Shown: positions 44,920 through 54,805, numbered from the stretch's first letter. The stretch: DNA of 64,000 nt from Longitalea luteola (GCF_017356035.1 NZ_JAFIQX010000014.1:1-64000), one strand, 5' to 3'. Numbers and translations are program-made. Notes: generated by a model not told the origin, from the sequence alone.

Positions 44920-47676
44920 ATGAAGGATTTTTCGTATATCACCAGTTCCCACCCGGCCTTTATTGAAAACCTGTATCAGGATTTCTTACGAGACCCAAAC
45001 AGTGTTGATCCCGACCTTAAAAAATTTTTTGAAGGATTTGACTTTGCCGTGGGACAAGGCAAAAACGGGACAAACGGTACAGCAGTAGCAGGTGAAACAA
45101 CCGGCGCTACCGGCGAAAGTTTCGACTGGAAAAAAGAAGTAGGCGCCTACCGCCTTATTCTGGGCTACCGCAACAAAGGCCACCTGATCGCTAAAACCAA
45201 CCCTATTCGTCCGCGTAAAGACCGGGGCGCCAATTTAGACCTCGGGTTCTTTGGTTTTACCGAAGCTGATCTCGACAAAACTTTCAATGCAGGCAATATG
45301 ATCGGGCTGGGCACTACTACCCTGCGCAACATTTTGCAACACCTGCAAAAGATCTACGCATCCCACGTAGGTATCGAGTTCAAATACATCAGCGATCAAA
45401 AGAAAGTAGACTGGCTTACCAACGAAATGGAGCGGAACTTCACCAGGCCATTAGCCATCAACAAGAAAAAACGCATCCTGGAAAAACTGAACCAGGGCGT
45501 CATCTTCGAAAAGTTCCTCCACACAAAATATATAGGTCAAAAACGTTTCTCACTGGAAGGTGGTGAAACTACCATTGCCGCCCTGGATGAGATCATTACA
45601 ACTGCCGCCAATAACGACGTACAGGAAGTTGTGATCGGGATGGCCCACCGCGGCCGCCTCAACGTACTGGCCAACATCATGGGCAAGACCTATGAGCAGA
45701 TCTTCAGTGAATTTGAAGGCACTGCCAAACTTGACCAAACCATGGGCAGCGGCGACGTAAAATACCACATGGGCTATGGCAGCGAAGTGCAAACAGCCGA
45801 TGGTAAGACCATTCACCTGAAGCTGATGCCCAACCCATCGCACCTGGAAGCCGTTGACCCCGTAGTGGTTGGCTTTGCCCGGGCAAAAGCCGATGTATTA
45901 TACAAAAGCGAATTCGATAAAATATTACCTATTCTGATCCATGGCGACGCATCTGTTGCCGGACAGGGTGTTGTATACGAAGTGCTGCAAATGAGCGACC
46001 TCGACGGTTACTATACCGGCGGCACCATTCACTTTGTGATCAATAACCAGATCGGTTTCACTACCGACTTTGAAGACGCCCGCAGCTCCGATTACTGTAC
46101 TTCACTGGCCGCCATGATCCAGGCGCCGGTATTACACGTAAACGGCGATGATGCAGAAGCAGTAGTTAAATGCGTTGAAATAGCTACCCGTTACCGCCAG
46201 GAATTCAATTCAGACGTGTTCATCGACATGGTTTGTTACCGCCGTCACGGACACAACGAAGGCGATGATCCGAAATTCACCCAGCCGCAGCTGTATTCAC
46301 TGATCGATAAACACGCCAACCCGCGTGAAGTGTATACCAACTATCTGCTGGAAAATGGCGAATCGGATGCCAAGGAACTGGCCAAGGAAATGGAAAAGAA
46401 ATTCTGGGCCGACCTGCAGGAACGCCTCGATGAAATAAAGCAGAATCCCCTGCCTTACCATTACCAACAGCCTGAGCTGGACTGGAAGAGCCTGCGCAAA
46501 GCCACCGAAGACGACTTTGATAAATCTCCCACTACTGCCATCGATGAAGCCAGCTTCAAAAAAGTATTCGAAGCCCTCATGAAATGGCCTGCCGATTTCA
46601 AACCATTGAAAAAGGTAGAAAAGATCATCCAGGACAAAGTAAAACTATTCAACGACGAAGGCAAGATCGACTGGGCAACCGGTGAACTGCTGGCTTACGG
46701 CAGCCTGCTGCTGGAGGGTAAGGATGTGCGGATGAGTGGACAGGATGTACGCCGCGGCACCTTCTCACACCGCCATGCTGTACTGCGCGACGAAAATACC
46801 GACAAAGCGTACAGCAGGTTGAGCCAGATCCCCGATGCCAAAGGCGAATTCAGAATATACAACTCTTTACTGAGCGAGTATGGCGTACTGGGTTTTGAAT
46901 ACGGTTACGCCCTGGCCAACCCCAATGCCCTGGTATTGTGGGAAGCCCAGTTCGGTGATTTCTGTAACGGCGCGCAAACCATGATCGACCAGTTCATTTC
47001 GGCCGGTGAGCAAAAATGGAACCGCATGAACGGCGTTACCATGTTATTGCCCCACGGTTATGAAGGACAGGGTCCCGAGCACAGCAGCGCCCGGATGGAA
47101 CGCTTCTTACAAATGTGCGCCGAACAAAATATGGTGATCACGAATATCACCACGGCCGCCAACTTCTTCCACGCCCTGCGCCGTCAGCTGGCATGGCCTT
47201 TCCGCAAACCATTGGTCAACTTCTCGCCCAAAGCCAACCTGCGTCATGCCGGTACTTATTCGCCCAAACAGGAATTTTTAAGCGGCGGATTCAAAGAAGT
47301 GATCGATGATACTTATACAGACGATGCTTCCCGCGTTCGGAAAGTATTGTTCTGCAGCGGCAAAGTGTATTTCGACCTCGCAGAACGCCAGCAAAAAGAA
47401 AACAAGAAAGATACCGCCATTGTACGGGTCGAACAGTTATATCCCTTACCTGTTAAACAACTGGAAGAACTGTATCGCAAATACAGCAAAGCCACCTGGT
47501 TCTGGGTACAGGAAGAGCCGCTGAACATGGGCGCCGCCTCCTACCTGCAAATGAACCTGAAGAGCATTAACTATGGTGTTATCAGCCGCCAACCCAGCGC
47601 TGCTACCGCTACCGGTTATGCCAAGGTACATGCCCAGGAACAGGCAGAGATCATTGATACGGCATTTTCAATATAA
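44920..47676 (+). CDS. sucA: 2-oxoglutarate dehydrogenase E1 component
   Basis: 918 residues. Thiamine diphosphate-dependent decarboxylation of 2-oxoglutarate in the TCA cycle. The N-terminal SSHPAFIENLYQDFLRDPNSVD is the E2-binding segment. TPP and substrate blocks are GMAHRGRLNVLANIMGK, HGDASVAGQGVVYE, VINNQIGFTTD and NGDDAEAVVKC. The transketolase-like C-terminal part has LPHGYEGQGPEHSSAR. sucB follows after 107 bp, separated by a short heptamer tract. E3 (lpd) is elsewhere. Confidence 0.96.
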   Translation: MKDFSYITSSHPAFIENLYQDFLRDPNSVDPDLKKFFEGFDFAVGQGKNGTNGTAVAGETTGATGESFDWKKEVGAYRLILGYRNKGHLIAKTNPIRPRKDRGANLDLGFFGFTEADLDKTFNAGNMIGLGTTTLRNILQHLQKIYASHVGIEFKYISDQKKVDWLTNEMERNFTRPLAINKKKRILEKLNQGVIFEKFLHTKYIGQKRFSLEGGETTIAALDEIITTAANNDVQEVVIGMAHRGRLNVLANIMGKTYEQIFSEFEGTAKLDQTMGSGDVKYHMGYGSEVQTADGKTIHLKLMPNPSHLEAVDPVVVGFARAKADVLYKSEFDKILPILIHGDASVAGQGVVYEVLQMSDLDGYYTGGTIHFVINNQIGFTTDFEDARSSDYCTSLAAMIQAPVLHVNGDDAEAVVKCVEIATRYRQEFNSDVFIDMVCYRRHGHNEGDDPKFTQPQLYSLIDKHANPREVYTNYLLENGESDAKELAKEMEKKFWADLQERLDEIKQNPLPYHYQQPELDWKSLRKATEDDFDKSPTTAIDEASFKKVFEALMKWPADFKPLKKVEKIIQDKVKLFNDEGKIDWATGELLAYGSLLLEGKDVRMSGQDVRRGTFSHRHAVLRDENTDKAYSRLSQIPDAKGEFRIYNSLLSEYGVLGFEYGYALANPNALVLWEAQFGDFCNGAQTMIDQFISAGEQKWNRMNGVTMLLPHGYEGQGPEHSSARMERFLQMCAEQNMVITNITTAANFFHALRRQLAWPFRKPLVNFSPKANLRHAGTYSPKQEFLSGGFKEVIDDTYTDDASRVRKVLFCSGKVYFDLAERQQKENKKDTAIVRVEQLYPLPVKQLEELYRKYSKATWFWVQEEPLNMGAASYLQMNLKSINYGVISRQPSAATATGYAKVHAQEQAEIIDTAFSI

Positions 47677-47738
47677 ACAGAGGGAAGAAGATCAGGCAGC
47701 ATAAGATGAGTTATTAATTTCAAATGTGGTGAGCTATT

Positions 47739-47759
47739 GACCATTCACCATTCACCATT
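47739..47759. repeat. Short heptamer tract CACCATT
   Basis: Three 7-bp units (GACCATT/CACCATT) in the sucA-sucB gap. Confidence 0.6.
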
Positions 47760-47783
47760 GACGATAAATAAGAAACGTTTTTT

Positions 47784-49034
47784 ATGATAGATATAAAAGT
47801 TCCGACAGTTGGAGAATCCATTAGCGAGGTTACTTTATTAAAATGGGTAAAGAACAGTGGAGATTATGTTGAACGTGATGAAGTGATCGCTGAGCTGGAA
47901 AGCGAAAAAGCCACCTTTGAAGTAAATGCCGAAAAAGCGGGGGTTCTGAAACAATCAGCCCAGGAAGGCGATACCCTTCAAATTGGCGACGTGCTGGCTA
48001 CTATTGATGAAACAGCAGCCAAACCGGAAAAGAAAGCAGATTCCAACGGAACACCGGCGAAGGAAACGAAGTCAGAAGCCGGAGGTCAGAAGTCAGAAAC
48101 TCCTGCTACGCAGACGTCTCAGGCGCCTGTAACAGCTGTATCGAACGATCTGAAAGCTACGCCTGTTGCAGCTGCCATCATAGCCGATAAAAAAGTAGAC
48201 CCCAAATCAGTTACCCCCAGCGGATTCAGCGGTAAGATCGTAAAGAACGATGTACTGGCCGCCCTCTCAAATCCCGGCAAAGTAACCGGCGGCAAACCGC
48301 TGTTCAGCCGTGATGAAAGAAGGGAAAAAATGAGCCAGCTGCGCAAAACCATCAGCCGCCGCCTGGTTGAAGCCAAGAATACAACGGCCATGCTCACTAC
48401 CTTTAATGAGGCAGACATGAGCCGCATCATGGAGATCCGCAGCAAGTTCAAAGACAAGTTCAAGGAAGCGCATGGGGTAAACCTCGGCTTCATGAGCTTT
48501 TTTGCCAAAGCCTGCGCCATTGCCTTACAGGAATGGCCTGCGGTAAACGCCTATATCGATGGCGACCAGCTGGTTTACCACGACTACGCTGATATCTCTG
48601 TAGCTGTATCTACACCCCGCGGTTTAACCGTTCCGGTGATCCGCAATGTGGAAAGCCTCAGCATGGCTGAAATAGAAAAGAAAGTGATAGAGCTGGCTAC
48701 AAAAGCAAGGGATAACAAATTATCGATGGATGAATTAACCGGTGGCACTTTCACGATCACCAATGGTGGTGTGTTCGGATCATTGATGAGCACGCCCATC
48801 ATTAACCTGCCGCAAAGCGCCATCCTCGGTATGCACAAGATCCAGGAACGTCCGATGGCCATTAACGGACAGGTAGTGATTAAACCCATGATGTACCTGG
48901 CTTTAAGTTATGACCACCGGATCATTGATGGCCGCGAGTCAGTAAGCTTCCTGGTACGGGTGAAAGAATTACTGGAAAATCCGGAGCTGTTGTTGTTCGG
49001 AAAAGATCCGGTTAAAACATTACTGGAATTATAA
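47784..49034 (+). CDS. sucB: Dihydrolipoyllysine succinyltransferase (E2 of 2-oxoglutarate dehydrogenase)
   Basis: 416 residues. Lipoyl domain 1-76 with K42 in ESEKATFEV; linker about 77-124; peripheral subunit-binding domain about 125-162 ([19 protein letters not shown]); catalytic domain 185-416 with [18 protein letters not shown] and the active-site [11 protein letters not shown]. Transfers the succinyl group to CoA. The linker residues 93-106 are encoded by four heptamer units GTCAGAA/GCCGGAG (48071-48098), the inverse of the array at 44046-44150. Since E2 linkers tolerate length change, this is a plausible landing site. Follows sucA in an operon. Confidence 0.95.
   Translation: MIDIKVPTVGESISEVTLLKWVKNSGDYVERDEVIAELESEKATFEVNAEKAGVLKQSAQEGDTLQIGDVLATIDETAAKPEKKADSNGTPAKETKSEAGGQKSETPATQTSQAPVTAVSNDLKATPVAAAIIADKKVDPKSVTPSGFSGKIVKNDVLAALSNPGKVTGGKPLFSRDERREKMSQLRKTISRRLVEAKNTTAMLTTFNEADMSRIMEIRSKFKDKFKEAHGVNLGFMSFFAKACAIALQEWPAVNAYIDGDQLVYHDYADISVAVSTPRGLTVPVIRNVESLSMAEIEKKVIELATKARDNKLSMDELTGGTFTITNGGVFGSLMSTPIINLPQSAILGMHKIQERPMAINGQVVIKPMMYLALSYDHRIIDGRESVSFLVRVKELLENPELLLFGKDPVKTLLEL
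48071..48098. repeat. Heptamer array inside the sucB linker
   Basis: Four 7-bp units GTCAGAA/GCCGGAG in coding sequence between the lipoyl and subunit-binding domains. Confidence 0.8.
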
Positions 49035-49054
49035 AAGAGACTTTAATAAATCGA

Positions 49055-49088
49055 AATGCCCTGTTAGCCAGCCGGCTGATGGGGCATT
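49055..49088 (+). terminator. Probable sucB terminator
   Basis: AATGCCC (49055-49061) pairs with GGGCATT (49082-49088), extended inward by GTTAGCC/GGCTGAT; a short CTTGTTT follows. It ends just 10 nt before the next ATG, so it might also affect that gene's translation. Confidence 0.6.
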
Positions 49089-49098
49089 CTTGTTTCGC

Positions 49099-50325
49099 AT
49101 GAAATACTTCTCCCATTTAAACACGGCAGTGCAATTGCTGCAACAGTACAACGGCAGTTTACCGTTCGGGAGTTTTATCAAACAGTTCTTCAGCCAGCAT
49201 AAAAAATACGGCTCCAAAGACCGGAAGAATATTTCACAATTATGCTATGCTTTTTTCCGCCTCGGAAAAGCGCTGCCAACACTGCCGGCGGAAGAACGGA
49301 TACTCACCGGTCTGTTTTTATGCAGCGCTGAACCTAATGAATTGCTGCAGCACCTGAAACCGGATTGGGATTCGCAGACGCATTTGTCGTTAGCGGATAA
49401 ATGGCGACTGATCAGCGACACAGATGCGGCAGCTGGCTTGCTGGCAGTATTTCCCTGGAAAGATGAATTGAGTGCAAACATGGATCATACATCCTTTTGC
49501 GCTTCCTTCTTCACCCAACCCGATCTTTTCCTCCGCCTGCGACCCCGCCATGAGGCTGCCGTGAAAAGCAAACTGCAACAGGCAGGCGTCCCCTTCCGCG
49601 AGGTCAGCAGGCATTGCCTTGCCCTGCCGAATGCTTCTAAAATAGATACTGTTATTGGCACTGATCGGGAAGCAGTGATCCAGGATCACAGCTCGCAACG
49701 CATTGGGGAGCTGATGGAATTCATTCGCAATTCCGCCTTCGCCAAAGCTTCTGCCTCCGATGGTTCTCCTCCCGCAGATGCTATGGCCAATAAGCCGCTC
49801 CGGGTATGGGATGCCTGTGCAGCTAGTGGTGGAAAATCAATCCTCGCCACTGATATCTTCAGGCGCATCGACCTCACGGTCTCCGATGTAAGACAATCCA
49901 TTCTTGTTAATCTTGAAAAACGGTTTGCGGCCGCAGGGATCAGGAACTATCATTCTTTCATAGGCGATCTCTCAACCACAACTTATGACGATCAGGAACC
50001 GGGTTTCGACATGATCATCACCGATGTGCCCTGCAGCGGTTCCGGCACCTGGAGCCGAACACCGGAACAACTGTATTATTTCGACCCGAAAAAAATTGAC
50101 CGCTACAGCGCCCTGCAAAAAAAGATCATCGCACATGCCATTCCCGCCCTGAAACCAGGCGGCTTTCTGTTGTATTGTACCTGTTCGGTATTTAAAAAAG
50201 AAAATGAGGAAGTGGTGCAATTCATCGAGGAGCAGCTTTCCCTGCAATTGCTGCAATCGACGTTGTTCACCGGTTATGAGCAAAAAGCGGATACGCTGTT
50301 TGGGGCCGTGTTCCAAAAAAAATAA
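49099..50325 (+). CDS. RsmB/NOP-family RNA 5-methylcytosine methyltransferase
   Basis: 408 residues from ATG 49099 (TTG 49090 is possible). An N-terminal NusB-like helical part (1-70) precedes the Rossmann methyltransferase (about 180-408). Motif I is VWDACAASGGKSI; motif IV is DVPCSGSGTW with C312; motif VI is YCTCSVFKKENEEVV with C362, the expected nucleophile. It probably methylates rRNA or tRNA cytosine. Residues 211-232 (around AFAKASASDGSP) are extra relative to the family, which passes straight from GELM to RVWD. The inserted DNA (49729-49794) includes CTTCGCCAAAGCTT, resembling a dispersed element known from other genomes (recalled). It converges with the subtilase gene; ends are 5 bp apart. 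Confidence 0.88.
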   Translation: MKYFSHLNTAVQLLQQYNGSLPFGSFIKQFFSQHKKYGSKDRKNISQLCYAFFRLGKALPTLPAEERILTGLFLCSAEPNELLQHLKPDWDSQTHLSLADKWRLISDTDAAAGLLAVFPWKDELSANMDHTSFCASFFTQPDLFLRLRPRHEAAVKSKLQQAGVPFREVSRHCLALPNASKIDTVIGTDREAVIQDHSSQRIGELMEFIRNSAFAKASASDGSPPADAMANKPLRVWDACAASGGKSILATDIFRRIDLTVSDVRQSILVNLEKRFAAAGIRNYHSFIGDLSTTTYDDQEPGFDMIITDVPCSGSGTWSRTPEQLYYFDPKKIDRYSALQKKIIAHAIPALKPGGFLLYCTCSVFKKENEEVVQFIEEQLSLQLLQSTLFTGYEQKADTLFGAVFQKK

Positions 50326-50330
50326 AGCGG

Positions 50331-52301
50331 TTATTTTTTCAACACTTTGCGGCTGTAGATCCGTTTGCTGTTGTTATACAAAACAACTTCATAAATGCCA
50401 GGGCTCCAGCCCGGGACCATTACTGTTGTGCTGAAATAACCTGCTGGTTTGGCCGTTTTTTTAGCATAAACAATGCGCCCCCTCATATCAGTTATCTGTA
50501 AACCCATGTTATTGATCACCTCGGGCGTGTTCACCACTACGGTTAATTGCTGATCGAAGGGACTTGGCAACGCCATCAACGTGTTATCGGGGAAACAAAC
50601 CGAATGGATCGGCTGTTGCAGGTTGGCTATTTCAAGAACCGTATCTACAGAACGCATGGCCTGCAATACCCGGTATTGAATGGGCCCGCCGGCTGCTTTT
50701 ATCGTATCGCGGTATGTATAACTGTTGGCTTTAAACGATAATGAAGTGGAAGCAGTCTGACCAATGGTCATAAAACCGGTTTCTCCGGGTAATTTTCGTT
50801 GGATGGTATACAGCGAGCTGGTATCGTCCTTGCTGTTCCAGTTCACCGACACAATACAATTATCAAAGGCGGTACCGGCGCTTGCATATTGTTTGGTAAG
50901 TATGGCAACGGCCTTTTTCATATCAGGGATACCATACCCATACTGAAACTCGGGATTTGCTGATTTGCTGCCGCTTTTTTGCAGCGCATCCATGATCTGC
51001 ATACTGCTAAGCTCGGGAAACACCTGCCACAGGCAGGCTGTGAGACCCGCCATATTTGGACATGCATACGATGTGCCTGTGCCCGCAACAGGCTGCCAGT
51101 TCTGCGGATGTGCTACATAGGCATTCACACCTACAGCAACGACATTTGGTTTTAATACCCCTGCACCATTCGGTCCCCAGCTGCTGGAATAGCCAATATT
51201 TCCATTAATGTCTACAGACCCCACGGTGAGCACATTTTCAGCGTCAGCAGGCACAGCCACGTATTTCAGGTCAGATGCCTCGCCGCCGGAATTACCGGCC
51301 GCTACCACGACCAGTATTCCTTTTTTTGCAGCCAGATTGGCCCCCAGCGTGATCATCGCCGTCTTACCGTCGCGTTGGGCATGGGAGTAATTAAAAATGG
51401 CATTGTCAAAAACGTTATATCCTAATGAAGAGGAGATCATGTCAACGCCAACACTGTCGGCAAACTCAGCAGCCACTACCCAATTCTGCTCTTCTACCGG
51501 GTATTCCGTAGCTACATCTTCCGTGCGTAATAACCAGTAGCTGGCGTGCGGTGCGGTGCCCACCAAAACACCCGGCCGGTTAGCAGCCAAAAGCGAAAAA
51601 ACATTGGCGCCATGCGAATTATCTTCGTTTACACTGGCTTCGTTCTTTACGTAATCCCAGGTACCCAGGATCCGTCCCTGTAACCGTACACTGTCGAATG
51701 CCGGGTTGCTAAGGTAGTTCTGAAAACCTGCATCCAATACGGCAATGGTTACGCCGCGACCGGTAAAACCCAGTTGATGCAGCCAGTCGCCATTATGGAT
51801 ATGGATCTGGTTGTACATCTGGCCATAGTCGATGGCGGCAGTACCTGTTCGGCCGCTTACCTGGTTCATCGAAGCCGGCAATGTAACTGTTTCACTGGCC
51901 AGCGTAGCCGAAACACTACTATTGCCGGTGGCCATTCTGGGTGCAATGCCGTTCGACTTCTTTACAAATGGAAATGCATTGATCCGGGCAAGTGCACCGG
52001 CATCAGTGGTTTTGATCAAAACCTGGTTCAACCATTTCGACACATTTATTATGGTAACATTGGGAATGCTGCGGATACTATCAAGATATGCGGTACTGAC
52101 TGGCAGATCGGTTGAATCGTAGCTGATCTTGTACCTGGTACGGCGGGCCATTGATTTTGCCGACAGGTAAGCTGCCGGATCTGATAATGTATAGGCAGCG
52201 CCTTTTTTATCAGTGAACTGAACAATGTAACGGGAGAATTGAGCTTGCGTATAACCGGTAGCAGCAGTTAACAGTGCCAGCAGCGTAGCTAGTCTTTTCA
52301 T
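50331..52301 (-). CDS. S8 subtilisin-like protease with T9SS tail
   Basis: 656 residues. Signal peptide 1-20 (TGYTQAQ). The catalytic triad is D190 (VAVLDAGF), H230 (NSHGANVF) and S411 (GTGTSYACPNMAG); oxyanion N337 is in AAGNSGG. A beta domain follows, then a T9SS type A sorting region (about 575-656; LPSPFDQQLTVVV to YSRKVLKK). It is secreted or surface-bound and degrades proteins outside the cell. The lipoprotein gene at 52353 precedes it in the same direction (51 bp gap), so the two may be co-transcribed. Confidence 0.92.
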   Translation of the reverse strand: MKRLATLLALLTAATGYTQAQFSRYIVQFTDKKGAAYTLSDPAAYLSAKSMARRTRYKISYDSTDLPVSTAYLDSIRSIPNVTIINVSKWLNQVLIKTTDAGALARINAFPFVKKSNGIAPRMATGNSSVSATLASETVTLPASMNQVSGRTGTAAIDYGQMYNQIHIHNGDWLHQLGFTGRGVTIAVLDAGFQNYLSNPAFDSVRLQGRILGTWDYVKNEASVNEDNSHGANVFSLLAANRPGVLVGTAPHASYWLLRTEDVATEYPVEEQNWVVAAEFADSVGVDMISSSLGYNVFDNAIFNYSHAQRDGKTAMITLGANLAAKKGILVVVAAGNSGGEASDLKYVAVPADAENVLTVGSVDINGNIGYSSSWGPNGAGVLKPNVVAVGVNAYVAHPQNWQPVAGTGTSYACPNMAGLTACLWQVFPELSSMQIMDALQKSGSKSANPEFQYGYGIPDMKKAVAILTKQYASAGTAFDNCIVSVNWNSKDDTSSLYTIQRKLPGETGFMTIGQTASTSLSFKANSYTYRDTIKAAGGPIQYRVLQAMRSVDTVLEIANLQQPIHSVCFPDNTLMALPSPFDQQLTVVVNTPEVINNMGLQITDMRGRIVYAKKTAKPAGYFSTTVMVPGWSPGIYEVVLYNNSKRIYSRKVLKK

Positions 52302-52352
52302 GGCAGGTTATTGTTAATGGTAGATAGCCTTCGGTTTAACCGATCATAGCGA

Positions 52353-53126
52353 CTAGTTATGATCGACAATGGTCATTTTCAAACCAAACCCCTGCTTGTA
52401 TGCTGCGGAGGTAGTGGTAGGCGGTTGGTATTCCCAGATCTCAACTTCTTTATATACCAGTCCAATATTCTTTGCATATTTTTCAACCCAGTAAGTTTTG
52501 GAAGCAGGGATGCCCGTTTCCAACGGCAGGTTGGTTGAATCAGCGATCTGCACAACGGTAATTGTGCTATCGTAATTTTTATTACCGAATTGTGCGGCTA
52601 CACCTACATCCTGGTAAGTATAATCCCAGGTTTGAATATCTTCATCATTGCTGAACTCGAACAATTCACCATAAGGATTGCTGGGGATATAGCCATTACC
52701 CCGCCAGCTAAAACCGTCTTTTACGGGTATGGCCAGTTTGATGTACCTGAAATTGCCTTCCTTCACTTCTATCTTTTGTTGGCCGGGAATTACTTGGTAA
52801 GTGAGTACGGCGTTCCAGTCAGCTTCGTGCCCACTGGCCGTATCGCGCAGGTAGCGCACTACGCGCCAGCCGGCGCGGCCCAGGTTATCAGTGGCAGGTC
52901 CTTCCACAGTATCTTTGGCAAAGTAGGTTACCGTTGTATCTTTTTGTCCGAAATTAACGAACCGCGTAGAGTCAAGGAGGTAGATCACATATTTACCCGT
53001 TTGCATGGGTAAAAAAGCTTCCACGGGATCCGAAACAATATCATCGGTTTTCTTTTCGCATCCGCTTAACTGGATACCTAAAAAAACGACTCCGGCAGTA
53101 ATTGCAGTTAAAAAACATTTCTTCAT
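52353..53126 (-). CDS. Hypothetical lipoprotein
   Basis: 257 residues. Lipobox QLSGC places the lipidated Cys at about 23. The mature part is beta-rich (AFLPMQTGKYVIYLLDSTRFVNFG; YVEKYAKNIGLVYKEVEIWEYQPP), a layout common in Bacteroidota lipoproteins of unknown role. No catalytic motif is seen. An 8-bp palindrome (52342-52349 with 52357-52364) surrounds its stop codon. It lies directly upstream of the T9SS subtilase gene. Confidence 0.75.
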   Translation of the reverse strand: MKKCFLTAITAGVVFLGIQLSGCEKKTDDIVSDPVEAFLPMQTGKYVIYLLDSTRFVNFGQKDTTVTYFAKDTVEGPATDNLGRAGWRVVRYLRDTASGHEADWNAVLTYQVIPGQQKIEVKEGNFRYIKLAIPVKDGFSWRGNGYIPSNPYGELFEFSNDEDIQTWDYTYQDVGVAAQFGNKNYDSTITVVQIADSTNLPLETGIPASKTYWVEKYAKNIGLVYKEVEIWEYQPPTTTSAAYKQGFGLKMTIVDHN

Positions 53127-53200
53127 ACAACAGTTTGTAAAACAGCTACTTTGTTACAGGACAACCATGGGGATTATTAAGTTGCAGCCACAAATTAAAA

Positions 53201-53228
53201 AACCATCCCGACTAAAGCCGGGATGGTT
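53201..53228 (-). terminator. mnmA terminator
   Basis: AACCATCCCG (53201-53210) pairs with CGGGATGGTT (53219-53228); on the minus strand it is followed by TTTTTAATTT. Confidence 0.85.
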
Positions 53229-53263
53229 GTAACGTTGATTCACATCTATTTATTGCCTGAAAA

Positions 53264-54367
53264 TCAGGCTAATTGTCCGCGTTGGATGACGCCGCCGCCG
53301 ATCACATCATCGCCTTCATAGAACACTGCGCTCTGGCCGGGCGCAATGCCTTTGGCATAATGGGAGAACTGTACCCGCACGCCGTTTTCATGGTTGTACA
53401 GGCTGGCCAACGCTCCTTTGTCTTTATAGCGGATTTTTGTAATAGCCTCTGTTCCATCCGTAATACCATCGTACTTGATCCAGTTGATCTTACTTACGAG
53501 CATATCCTGTCGGTTCAAATCATCTTCTTCGCCCAGCATCACCGTATTGGTTTCGGGAATGATATTGGTAACATATACAGGTTTACCAAATGTAATATCC
53601 AGGCCTTTGCGCTGGCCAATGGTATAGAAAGGATAGCCTTTATGTTTTCCTAACACTTTACCGCTCTTATCTACAAAATTGCCACCCAATACTTTTTCTT
53701 CGAGTCCGTCTACCCTTCTTTTCAAAAAACCGCGGTAGTCGTTGTCGGGCACGAAGCAGATCTCATAACTCTCGCTTTTCTTTGCCAGTTCCGGATAACC
53801 GTAATCGAGTGCCATCTGGCGGATGGCCGTTTTATGATAAGTGCCCAAAGGCAGCAGGGTGCGGCTCAGCAGGTCTTGCTGCAGGCCCCACAAGACATAA
53901 CTCTGGTCCTTGGTTTCATCTACTCCTTTGCTGATATAATACCGGCCATTGTCGTGCTGGTGCACATTGGCATAATGACCAGTGGCAATATAGTCGCATC
54001 CCAGGGCATCGGCCCGCTTCAGCAGAGCCCGCCACTTAATATGGGTGTTGCACATCACGCAGGGGTTGGGTGTACGGCCAGCCAGGTATTCATCTACAAA
54101 ATTCTCGATCACAAAATCGCCGAACTCATCGCGGATGTCCAGAATATAATGCGGAAACCCGTGCTGCACGGCAGCCATACGGGCATCGTTGAAAGAATCG
54201 ATATTACAACAGCCGGTTTCTTTTTTGCCGCCGCCACTGGAAGCATAATCCCATGTTTTCATGGTAATGCCTACCACTTCATAGCCCTGATCATTGAGCA
54301 TCAGGGCGGTAACGGTACTGTCGATACCGCCACTCATTGCCACCAAAACTTTTCCTTTACGGCTCAT
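53264..54367 (-). CDS. mnmA: tRNA-specific 2-thiouridylase
   Basis: 367 residues. Catalyses 2-thiolation of U34 in tRNA Lys, Glu and Gln. The PP-loop is MSGGIDSTV (11-19). Catalytic C103 lies in NPCVMCN and the persulfide C204 in YEICFVPDNDYRGFL; both Cys are present. The C-terminal beta-barrel ends in GQSAVFYEGDDVIGGG. A clear promoter and terminator make it monocistronic. Confidence 0.95.
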   Translation of the reverse strand: MSRKGKVLVAMSGGIDSTVTALMLNDQGYEVVGITMKTWDYASSGGGKKETGCCNIDSFNDARMAAVQHGFPHYILDIRDEFGDFVIENFVDEYLAGRTPNPCVMCNTHIKWRALLKRADALGCDYIATGHYANVHQHDNGRYYISKGVDETKDQSYVLWGLQQDLLSRTLLPLGTYHKTAIRQMALDYGYPELAKKSESYEICFVPDNDYRGFLKRRVDGLEEKVLGGNFVDKSGKVLGKHKGYPFYTIGQRKGLDITFGKPVYVTNIIPETNTVMLGEEDDLNRQDMLVSKINWIKYDGITDGTEAITKIRYKDKGALASLYNHENGVRVQFSHYAKGIAPGQSAVFYEGDDVIGGGVIQRGQLA

Positions 54368-54388
54368 ATCCTAAAAAAATTAAGCTTG

Positions 54389-54396
54389 CAAATATA
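54389..54396 (-). promoter_or_regulatory. mnmA promoter -7 element
   Basis: TATATTTG on the minus strand followed by CAAGC, 22 bp before the ATG. The -33 box is weak. Confidence 0.55.
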
Positions 54397-54805
54397 CGAT
54401 TAATGGCCGAAAGGGGGAATTACCCACCTGGCGACGCTGACAAGCTGAATAACACAAAAAGGGGGTAATGGTTCAAGGAGGCGGAAGGCTGAAGGTGATT
54501 TCTGATTTCGAGATTTCGAGATTTTGAGATTTTGAGATTTTGAGATTTTGAGATTTTATTTCTCGGCAACAGTTTAATTATTTGGGTATATCCCGAGTGC
54601 TCAAAAGCCAAACCAAAAAGGATTTCTGATTTCGAGATTTCGAGATTTTGAGATTTACTTTCGGCAGCAGTTTAATTATTATCGAAAACTCCGAAATCTC
54701 AAAATCCTTAAATCAGAAATTTCGAAATCAGAAATCTCGAAATCCCTAAATCCCCGAATTCTTGTCTTATCTTCCATAACTTAACAACAAAACGTTACAG
54801 TCTTT
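54397..54805. other. Divergent intergenic region mnmA-M14
   Basis: About 400 bp without a gene. Bases 54495-54755 are GAGATTTT-family repeats, leaving little room for a promoter of the 54806 gene; none stands out. Confidence 0.55.
54495..54755. repeat. GAGATTTT octamer family, large inverted array
   Basis: Forward blocks at about 54497-54559 and 54621-54657, then a long inverse block at 54689-54755 (words such as CCGAAATCTCAAAATCC). Forward and inverse blocks can pair over tens of bases. A 25-30 bp segment around CGGCAACAGTTTAATTATT is also repeated between the forward blocks. Confidence 0.88.

Noticed and set aside
54420-54611. Short minus-strand frame translating as KISKSQN/EIRN-type text
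   Set aside because: It is the translation of the GAGATTTT repeat family. The same text appears at 43615-44200 and in the 5' extension of the M14 gene, with no sign of coding constraint.
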